This document shows, piece by piece, positions 17,824-24,520 of a DNA stretch of 64,000 nt. Position 1 is the first letter of the stretch. Each line of letters begins with the position of its first letter. A model generated the notes under the pieces. It had not been told where the DNA came from and ran no database searches. It saw only the letters and a list, made by a program, of their open reading frames with translations. The translations under genes were made by a program, and so were the position numbers. Location of the stretch: positions 248,001 through 312,000 of the forward strand of contig JAJDEN010000008.1 in assembly GCA_029259775.1 (NCBI GenBank). Reading direction: 5' to 3'. This DNA comes from Planctomycetota bacterium (GTDB lineage: Bacteria > Planctomycetota > PLA2 > JAEUHO01).

Positions 17824-17862
17824 CTCCCAGGATCATCTCCCGGGATCATCTCCCAGGATTCG
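17824..17862 (-). repeat. Three tandem 13-bp repeats at the 3' end of a gene
   Basis: CTCCCAGGATCAT, CTCCCGGGATCAT and CTCCCAGGATTCG lie head to tail directly after the stop codon of the gene ending at 17863. The middle unit contains the palindrome CCCGGG. A role in transcript termination or stability is possible but not shown. Confidence 0.75.
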
Positions 17863-18720
17863 CTACCCGTCGTCCGAGAACAGCGACTTGATGTCGCGCT
17901 TGTTGTCGTCGTACATCGTGAACCAGTCCTCAGCCGAGGCGCCGTAGTTCTCGTTGCCCGTCAGCTTGCCCAAGGACTTCGTCATGAGCTGGGACAACGC
18001 CGCCCAGCGGTTGCGCGTCTCTTCGCCGGCGTGGTTGTACTGGTCGCCTTGCACCGGGTCCTTTGCGTTGCCCTTGACGCCCGGCTTGCTCTTGCGGATC
18101 GAATCCACGATCGCCTTGAGGATCTTGACGCGCTGGTTCTTGACCTTGCGGTAGCTGCCGAGCGCCGTCAGCGCCGCCGCGGCGGCGCCCATGTGCTTGG
18201 ACTTCGTGAGGATCTTCAGCAGCGAACCGGAGAGGTTCTGGTGGGGGACTTCACCCGCCACGCGGATGGCGACGAGCAGGACGTCGTCCGCCGTCTTCGT
18301 GTCCCGCTGTTTCAGATAGACCTTGATGTGGTTGGCCGCGTCGCCGTCGGCCGTCTTGCCGAGCGACGTCAGGGTCTCCTTGACGAGGTCGTTGTTCGAC
18401 ATGCCCTTCGGCACGCTGGCGATGAGGTTGATGAGCTTCTTGCGCAGGGACTTGTTGTCGTCGTTGGCCAGGTGCAGCGTGACGGCTGCCTTGAGGTCGC
18501 CCGTCAGGCCGGACATGTCCTTGTCGGCTCGGTGGGACTTCACGCGCGCGGCGAGGTCGGCGTACTCCTTGGCAGCGGCCTTGGCCGCATCCTTGTTCAC
18601 GTCCGCCGAGGCGGTGGAGACACCGAGGGTCAAGAGCACCAGGGCGGCGCACAGCGCCAGCGATGCAGTCCGAACCAGGGCGGCAGACCGCACCCGCGTC
18701 AGATTCCAGCCGTACTTCAT
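17863..18720 (-). CDS. Secreted HEAT-like helical protein, function unknown
   Basis: This 285-aa protein starts at ATG 18720 after GGGAG. It has a twin-Arg-free signal peptide (about 1-39, ending STASA) and a mature part rich in Lys, Asp, Ala and Leu arranged in helical pairs, for example DDVLLVAIRVAGEVP and AAAALTALGSYRKVK, similar to HEAT/armadillo repeats. No catalytic motif is seen. It is divergent from the coiled-coil gene at 18839. It probably acts in the periplasm as a binding scaffold. Confidence 0.75.
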   Translation of the reverse strand: MKYGWNLTRVRSAALVRTASLALCAALVLLTLGVSTASADVNKDAAKAAAKEYADLAARVKSHRADKDMSGLTGDLKAAVTLHLANDDNKSLRKKLINLIASVPKGMSNNDLVKETLTSLGKTADGDAANHIKVYLKQRDTKTADDVLLVAIRVAGEVPHQNLSGSLLKILTKSKHMGAAAAALTALGSYRKVKNQRVKILKAIVDSIRKSKPGVKGNAKDPVQGDQYNHAGEETRNRWAALSQLMTKSLGKLTGNENYGASAEDWFTMYDDNKRDIKSLFSDDG

Positions 18721-18838
18721 GATGGACTCCCGAACAACACTTTGAAACGTACAGGAAGGCGCGGGTTTCGCCCGGATTCGGATCTGTTGCGCGCGGCGAC
18801 TTTGGTACTTGCTAGCATCGGCTGTGGAGGCCTGAATC

Positions 18839-19954
18839 ATGCGCTTCATCGTCCTTGGGGGGCTCTTCATCAGCCTGCTCGTCTGCCTGTTGCTCTGCCT
18901 GTCCATCGTCCGGCCGCCGGGCGCCTTCGCAGAGCCGCCCGCAGGAGACGAGCGCCCGAGGGGGGATGTTCCGCCCAAGAAGGCGCCCCCGGAAGAGGAA
19001 CCCGAGCCGGATCGGGACGCCGGAGCGCCCGACTTCCTGCCGCTCGCAATCGAGCTCCACGAGGCGATGCTCGACCACAAGAAGAGGCCGCTCGAGGACG
19101 GACCCGGCGGCGAGCTACGCGGCGCCTGGAAGAGCCACGTGAAGTCTCGGGCTGCGCGGCTCGCGAGCCGGGCGGCCGATCTCAAGCGCAGCAGCATGTG
19201 GCAGTTCGATGCCGAAGGATCCGTCGCCCTGCACCTGAAGGCCACGCAGTGGAGTGCCGCCGTGCGCCGTCTCGCGGGCCTCTATACCGACCTGGGCGCG
19301 GCGGCTGGCGGCTACGGCAAGATCGGTGTATCCCCGGATCGCGCGCTCGCGCGATGGGATCGATCGAACCCCGCGCCTGCCACGACCGGCCTCACGCCCG
19401 CCGGGGTCTTGCTGCGTCAGGTACGCGCCGAGATCGCGGCGTTCCGCCTGCTCCAGAAGATCGTGCCGCGCCTCCTGCTACGGGAACTCGAGCGGCTCAT
19501 CCGGCGGGAGCAGGTCGAGATCGTCGAACGGGTCGAGGCACGCAGGCGCTGGCGGGAGGATCGCGCCCGGGCGCACGCCGAGATCCGCGCGCAGGTGGCC
19601 GCCACGCGCGCCTTGATCCAGGACCAGCAGGCTCGGCTGACGAGCCAACTCGCCTTCGTCCGCGCCCTCACGGCCGCGATGCAGGAAGCGGAGGAGAAGC
19701 GGCTCCGAGCCGCGCTCCGGGAGCATGCGTCGGACGCCGCGCTCCTGACGGAGGCCCAGGGGCTGCTGGCCAAGATGAGGACGGGTCGGACCAACGGCCT
19801 GTCGTTCCAGGACGCGCGTACGAGCCGCTGGGGGAGCATCGTGCGACAACGCTGGCTCGTGCCGCGGACCACCCTGCTGGGCCTTCTCTCGAAGGCGGAG
19901 AGGGCAGCCGTCGGAGCGAAGAAGAGTCCGCCGAACGAGCGCGAATCCAAGTAG
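18839..19954 (+). CDS. Exported or membrane-anchored coiled-coil protein, function unknown
   Basis: This 371-aa protein starts at ATG 18839, with GGAGG 8 nt upstream and TAGCAT at 18813-18818. The N-terminal hydrophobic stretch (5-24) is a signal or anchor. A Pro/Glu/Arg-rich linker follows. Residues about 170-300 are Arg/Glu/Ala-rich and look like long coiled coils (LLRELERLIRREQVEIVERVEARRR and onward). I recognise no family. The next gene starts 38 nt downstream on the same strand, so the two may be cotranscribed. Confidence 0.72.
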   Translation: MRFIVLGGLFISLLVCLLLCLSIVRPPGAFAEPPAGDERPRGDVPPKKAPPEEEPEPDRDAGAPDFLPLAIELHEAMLDHKKRPLEDGPGGELRGAWKSHVKSRAARLASRAADLKRSSMWQFDAEGSVALHLKATQWSAAVRRLAGLYTDLGAAAGGYGKIGVSPDRALARWDRSNPAPATTGLTPAGVLLRQVRAEIAAFRLLQKIVPRLLLRELERLIRREQVEIVERVEARRRWREDRARAHAEIRAQVAATRALIQDQQARLTSQLAFVRALTAAMQEAEEKRLRAALREHASDAALLTEAQGLLAKMRTGRTNGLSFQDARTSRWGSIVRQRWLVPRTTLLGLLSKAERAAVGAKKSPPNERESK

Positions 19955-19992
19955 ATCACGTCGCTTCCATCGAGGCACGCGCAGGAGTCATC

Positions 19993-20427
19993 GTGACGCA
20001 ATCCGAACGCCCCGCTCCGTCCGAGACGCCGGCTTCGCCGGAGGCGTCGCCCCTGTCGAACGGGGGCGTACGTTTCGCCGTTGCCGGCATGGTCCTGGCA
20101 GGCTTGGTCGCGACCGTCGGCGCGGATGCCGTGCGCGAGGGAGGTGTGAGCGGATCGACGGCCGTCTGGATGGTACTCAGCGCGGTCGCGGCGGTGTGCG
20201 GCCTCGTAGCCATCTTGCGGGGCGGCGCCGATCTCAGCGGCCCGAAGGGGGTCGAGGGCGGCCAGCAGGGACCGCCGGAGCTGCGCCGCGTCGCCTGGAC
20301 CGCGGTAGGCGTGGGGCTCCTCGTCACGGCCTCGTCGCTCTACTTCTTCAAGCAGTTCGTGGGACCGGCGCAGTCGGACACGAAAGAAGGCGCGAGCAGC
20401 GCCATGATGGGCCGCTCGCGCCTTTGA
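19993..20427 (+). CDS. Small integral membrane protein, function unknown
   Basis: This 144-aa protein starts at GTG 19993 after GGAG. Three hydrophobic helices (about 27-46, 55-76 and 101-121) follow a Ser/Pro-rich cytosolic N-terminus. The final codons form part of an inverted repeat (GGCGCGAGC with GCTCGCGCC). No family is recognised. It probably sits in one operon with the coiled-coil gene upstream. Confidence 0.65.
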   Translation: MTQSERPAPSETPASPEASPLSNGGVRFAVAGMVLAGLVATVGADAVREGGVSGSTAVWMVLSAVAAVCGLVAILRGGADLSGPKGVEGGQQGPPELRRVAWTAVGVGLLVTASSLYFFKQFVGPAQSDTKEGASSAMMGRSRL

Positions 20428-20453
20428 GGATGCACGACGTGCGATTCGTGCAA

Positions 20454-20476
20454 CGTGCGCCGCCGGACGGCGCACG
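20454..20476. terminator. Hairpin between convergent genes, possible terminator
   Basis: CGTGCGCCG and CGGCGCACG form a perfect 9-bp stem around CCGGA, between a plus-strand stop at 20427 and a minus-strand stop at 20489. There is no T-run on either side, so termination is only inferred. Confidence 0.5.
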
Positions 20477-20488
20477 CTGCAGGATCGT

Positions 20489-20818
20489 CTAGCCGTCGGT
20501 CGGCTTGCCGCCGCCCTTCTTGCCGCCGCGCTCCTTGCGCTTGGCCTTGATCTCTGCCTTCGTGACGGCGCCATCGCCGTTTGCGTCGGCCTTCGAGATG
20601 CGCTCCCAGAGCTTGGCCGGGACTTCGTCGCTCGTGAGCGAGCCGCTCTTGTCCTTGTCGAAGCGCTTGAAGAGCTTGGCAATCTTGTGCTTGCCCTTCT
20701 TGCCGCCGCGCTTCCCGCCGCGCTTGCCACCCTCGCCGGCTTCGGCGGGCAGGGCGAGAGCGACGGTCAGCAGCAGGGCACAGGTCGTGGCGAGGAAGGC
20801 CTTGAGGGAGGCGTGCAT
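20489..20818 (-). CDS. Secreted EF-hand calcium-binding protein
   Basis: This 109-aa protein has a signal peptide (1-27), a Gly/Lys/Arg-rich stretch and two EF-hand loops. Loop 1 is D54 to E65 (DKDKSGSLTSDE) and loop 2 is D78 to E89 (DANGDGAVTKAE); both have acidic residues at positions 1, 3, 5 and 12. The C-terminus is again Lys/Gly-rich. The start has AGGAG upstream. Small two-EF-hand exported proteins are common in Planctomycetota. It probably binds calcium in the periplasm or outside the cell. Confidence 0.9.
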   Translation of the reverse strand: MHASLKAFLATTCALLLTVALALPAEAGEGGKRGGKRGGKKGKHKIAKLFKRFDKDKSGSLTSDEVPAKLWERISKADANGDGAVTKAEIKAKRKERGGKKGGGKPTDG

Positions 20819-21130
20819 GGGGGACTCCTGGGAGGTAGATCCGGGCGGGACAGTCCGGATGGGGGATGTACGGGGTGGGAGGACGTGATGGTGAGCCGCG
20901 CTTCGGGGTGCTTTGCCGAGCGCCGCTCGGGAGGATGAAACCAAGCCGCATCGAGGGAGTTCCGGCGCGAAGCCAAGGAATGAGGCCTCTGCGGGGCGAC
21001 GTGCATTCGCTGGGCCGGGGTATTGCGAGAGTCTGAAGTGGGGCGTCGTGTCGCAGGGGGTCGCGCGCCGAGCAAGCCATCGTTGCTCGTAGGCGTGGAA
21101 CCGCTACCGTGGGGGCCGTTGGAGACCCCG
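20819..21130. other. Divergent intergenic region without a gene
   Basis: About 310 bp separate the EF-hand gene from the CAP-domain gene. I see no coding sequence. The only hint of control is TACCGT at 21105-21110, a -10-like hexamer 20 nt before the CAP gene start. Confidence 0.5.
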
Positions 21131-21760
21131 ATGCCTGTTGCTCCCGCCTCTCGCCGGTCCGTGTTCGCCTTCCTCTTCGCCTGCTTGGGCGCGCTGCCGC
21201 TCGTCAACTGCGGGAGCAGCGGAGGGCCGACCCTCACGGGCCCCGGCCCCACGCCGGCCAACTGCGGCTGCCAGACCAGCATGATCACGGGCGGCGGCGT
21301 GGCCACGGGCACCTCCATGACCGCAGGCGAACTCGCGATGGCGGATGACGTGCTGGGCATCGTCAATGCCGAGCGTGCGCAGCGGGGCTTGAGCACCCTG
21401 GAGTGGGACACGCAGGTGGCGCAGGTCGCCTACGACCACTGCATCTACCAGGAGGGGATCAGCACGATCACCCACGACGGTCCGGGGGCGTGCGTGACGA
21501 ACCTGCCCACGACCGACTGCCTCCTCCAGCGCCTCATCGCGGGCGGCATCGGCCAGTTCACGATCTCGCTGTGGGGGGAGAACGTGGCGCGTGGTCAGCA
21601 GACGCCGGACGAGGTCATGTGCGGCACCTTCAGCTGGATGCTGTCTGCCGGCCACTGTGCCAACATCCTGGAGCCCACGTATACGCACGTAGGCATCGCC
21701 GTCCGCGTCGGCGCGGCCGAGGGCCCGTATTGGACCCAGGTCTTCATTCGCCGCCCGTGA
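21131..21760 (+). CDS. CAP/SCP-domain lipoprotein
   Basis: This 209-aa protein has a lipoprotein signal with Cys27 (LPLVNC) and then a Gly/Thr/Pro-rich linker. The CAP (SCP/PR-1-like) domain follows: VNAERAQRGLSTLEWD, AYDHCIY, LWGENVA and SWMLSAGHCANILEPTYTHVGIAV, which carry the usual His/Glu cavity residues. Extra cysteines may form disulfides. CAP proteins are secreted, and their bacterial role is poorly known. ATG 21131 has GGAG just upstream. The next gene begins 33 nt later. Confidence 0.9.
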   Translation: MPVAPASRRSVFAFLFACLGALPLVNCGSSGGPTLTGPGPTPANCGCQTSMITGGGVATGTSMTAGELAMADDVLGIVNAERAQRGLSTLEWDTQVAQVAYDHCIYQEGISTITHDGPGACVTNLPTTDCLLQRLIAGGIGQFTISLWGENVARGQQTPDEVMCGTFSWMLSAGHCANILEPTYTHVGIAVRVGAAEGPYWTQVFIRRP

Positions 21761-21792
21761 TGGGCGTGCGCCTCGGCTAGACTCTGCGCCCC

Positions 21793-24324
21793 ATGCCCGG
21801 ACGACTCCTCTTTGGCGCGACGATCTTCCTGAGCGCCTTTCTTCTCTTCCAGGTGCAGCCGGTCATCGGCAAGTACATCCTGCCCTGGTTCGGCTCCTCG
21901 CCGGGCGTGTGGACGACGTGCTTGCTGTTCTTCCAGATCCTGCTGCTGGGGGGCTACGCGTACGCGCACTTCGTCGTCGTGCGGCTGAGCCCCAAGCGCC
22001 AAGCGATCGTGCACGGCTGCCTCCTGTTGGCCGCGCTGGTCACGCTGCCCATCACCCCCGCCGCGGACTGGAAGCCCACGGGCGAAGAGGCCCCGGTCGG
22101 GCGCATCCTGCTCGTGCTGACGTTCAGCGTCGGCCTGCCCTACCTGCTGCTGTCCTCGACCGGACCGCTGTTGCAGGGGTGGTTTGCGCGTCTCCACCCC
22201 GGCCGCTCGCCCTACCGCCTCTACGCGCTCTCCAACTTCGGCTCGCTGCTCGCGCTGGTCAGTTATCCGTTGCTGATCGAGCGTCTGCTGCGCCTGCAGG
22301 AACAGACGGGAACGTGGTCGATCGGCTACGTACTGTTCGCCCTTCTTTGCGGAGGGTGCGCCTGGCTGCTGGTCCGCGGGCGGCGCGAGGCGGTGCCCTC
22401 GGGTGAGGTGCCCCAGCGCGACGGGCTCGTGCCGCCACCGACAGAGGCCGGCACCGAGGAGGGCCGCGGATTCACCCGGGCCGAGGTCCTGCTGTGGTTC
22501 CTCTTGTCGGCATGCGGTAGCGCGCTGCTGCTCGCGACGACGAACCAGATGTGCCTCGACGTCGCCGTCGTGCCGTTCTTGTGGGTCGTACCCCTGGCGA
22601 TCTACCTGCTCTCGTTCATCCTGACCTTCGACCACGAGCGCTGGTACGTGCGTCCGCTCTTCGTCGGCCTCATGGCGTTTGCGCTGATCCACGTCTTCCG
22701 CGTCCTCGGGGAGGGGGTGGACGCCGAGCTCGAAGATCAGATCCTCGTCTACAGCGGAGCTCTCTTCGTCAGCTGCATGTGCTGCCACGGCGAGCTCTCG
22801 CGTCTCAAGCCGGCGCCGCGGCACCTGACGTTCTTCTTCCTGATCGTGTCGCTCGGCGGCGCTGCCGGCGGGCTGACGGTTGCGTTGGGTGCACCCAACC
22901 TGCTCGAGGACTTCTACGAGTTCCCGTTGCTGATCGGGGTCGCCGCCGCGCTCGTCTTGATCGTCGCCACGCGGCAAGTTGGACGCGAGGACCCTCCGTT
23001 CGCGTGGGCGCCCTGGCTTCGGGGCGACTGGCTCCTCCTCTGGGGGCTGGCCCTTGGCGTCGTCGCCTACGGCGCGTGGCTGGCCTTCCAACCGGGGAGT
23101 TGGCTGCAGGACGATCCCAAGGACGCGGTCAAGCAGGACCTCGCCACGTGGCTCGACGTGATGCGCATCTGGGCCATCCTCACGCCGATGATCCTGCTCG
23201 TCGTGCTCGAAGCGAGCCGCTGGATCCGCCGTCGGTCCTTCGGTGCGTACTGGGGCAGTCTGCGAAGTCAGATGGTGGCTGCGGGCACGCTCGTCGGCTG
23301 CCTCGGCCTCATCGGGCTTGTCGTGGGCATCGGCTGGGAGATCCGCGACCGACAGTCGCGCCACATCGCGAGAGGCCGCAACTTCTATGGCGTGCTGGCG
23401 ATCAAGGAGTACCGCGCGGGCCGAACCTGGCACGACTGGACGCTCAAGCACGGCCGCATCATGCACGGCTACCAGTACAAGAACCGCGCCAACTGGCCGA
23501 CCTCCTACTACGGCCCGCTCACGGGCGTAGGCATGGCGGTGCGCGAGCATCCCGAGCGCTGGACGACGGGACGCTCGTTCCGCATCGGCATCGTCGGCCT
23601 CGGCACAGGCACGATGGCGGCGTATGCGAACGCGCGCATCAATCCGAAGGCGTACGACGACGATCGCTATGCCGAGGAGCGGCGACGCGTGCCCGGGGAC
23701 TACGTCCGCTTCTACGAGATCAACCCGATGGTCCGTGACTGGGCGTGGGAGTACTTCACGTACCTTGGCGACGCTCGCAAGCGCGGGGCGGACTCGGACG
23801 TGTTTCTCGGTGATGCGCGCCTCGTCATGGAGCGCCAGATCCTCAAGGACAAGGCGCAGCAGTTCGACGTGCTCGCGATCGACGCGTTCTCGAGCGACGC
23901 GATCCCGATCCACCTGCTGACGAAGGAGAGCGTCGAGCTCTACTGGAAGCACATCAAGCCGGATGGTGTGCTCGCTTTGCACGTCACGAACCGCTTCATC
24001 CGGCTCGAGCCGGTCGTCCAGCGCATGGCCATGGAGCTTGGCAAGGACCTCCTCTACGTCGAGAGCTGGGGCGACGACGATCACGGCGTCGACTCGTGCG
24101 ACTGGTTGCTGATGAGCACGAACAAGGTGCTCGTCGAGAAGTTGCTGAAGGCGGGCCGGGCGACAGGCAAGGCCAAGGTCGCTCGCCTGAAGGCGAAGCC
24201 GAAGTCCAAGCTCCCGCTCTGGACGGACGACTACAGCAGCGTGTGGGACCTGCTCGAGTGGTCGGAAGAGGACAAGAAGAAGAACGCGGTCGTCTCCGAA
24301 GACGAGGACTCCGACGACGACTAG
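21793..24324 (+). CDS. Multi-pass membrane protein with spermidine-synthase-like C-terminal domain
   Basis: This 843-aa protein has about 12 membrane helices (1-550) and a C-terminal Rossmann domain. GIVGLGTGTMAAYA (about 598) is the SAM-site motif of spermidine synthases, and DVLAIDAFSSDAIPIHLLTKE matches the region after their catalytic Asp. Such fused transporter-like/spermidine-synthase-like proteins are widespread, and their reaction is not known. The tail is very acidic (DEDSDDD). TAGACT ends 9 nt before the ATG, so it may be leaderless even though it follows the CAP gene closely. Confidence 0.87.
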   Translation: MPGRLLFGATIFLSAFLLFQVQPVIGKYILPWFGSSPGVWTTCLLFFQILLLGGYAYAHFVVVRLSPKRQAIVHGCLLLAALVTLPITPAADWKPTGEEAPVGRILLVLTFSVGLPYLLLSSTGPLLQGWFARLHPGRSPYRLYALSNFGSLLALVSYPLLIERLLRLQEQTGTWSIGYVLFALLCGGCAWLLVRGRREAVPSGEVPQRDGLVPPPTEAGTEEGRGFTRAEVLLWFLLSACGSALLLATTNQMCLDVAVVPFLWVVPLAIYLLSFILTFDHERWYVRPLFVGLMAFALIHVFRVLGEGVDAELEDQILVYSGALFVSCMCCHGELSRLKPAPRHLTFFFLIVSLGGAAGGLTVALGAPNLLEDFYEFPLLIGVAAALVLIVATRQVGREDPPFAWAPWLRGDWLLLWGLALGVVAYGAWLAFQPGSWLQDDPKDAVKQDLATWLDVMRIWAILTPMILLVVLEASRWIRRRSFGAYWGSLRSQMVAAGTLVGCLGLIGLVVGIGWEIRDRQSRHIARGRNFYGVLAIKEYRAGRTWHDWTLKHGRIMHGYQYKNRANWPTSYYGPLTGVGMAVREHPERWTTGRSFRIGIVGLGTGTMAAYANARINPKAYDDDRYAEERRRVPGDYVRFYEINPMVRDWAWEYFTYLGDARKRGADSDVFLGDARLVMERQILKDKAQQFDVLAIDAFSSDAIPIHLLTKESVELYWKHIKPDGVLALHVTNRFIRLEPVVQRMAMELGKDLLYVESWGDDDHGVDSCDWLLMSTNKVLVEKLLKAGRATGKAKVARLKAKPKSKLPLWTDDYSSVWDLLEWSEEDKKKNAVVSEDEDSDDD

Positions 24325-24520
24325 GGGCCACTCGGGTGTCGCCGCACTTGCGGTCTCCGCGCTCCAACTCTGTATCTGCGCATACCTAGGTCAGAGTCTG
24401 GGGAGGCCGACGCGAGGCGCCGGTGCGACGAGGCATCGCGCCGCAGGCGTGCGTCTGCACGTTGAGGATGCGATGCCGAGTTGGACCAAGCCGCAGCGAG
24501 AGCATCGCCAGACGTGCCCA

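Noticed and set aside
21595-24084. An 829-codon minus-strand frame opposite the spermidine-synthase-like gene
   Set aside because: The plus strand has membrane helices and a SAM motif; the minus frame is rich in Arg, Glu, Gln and His without motifs.
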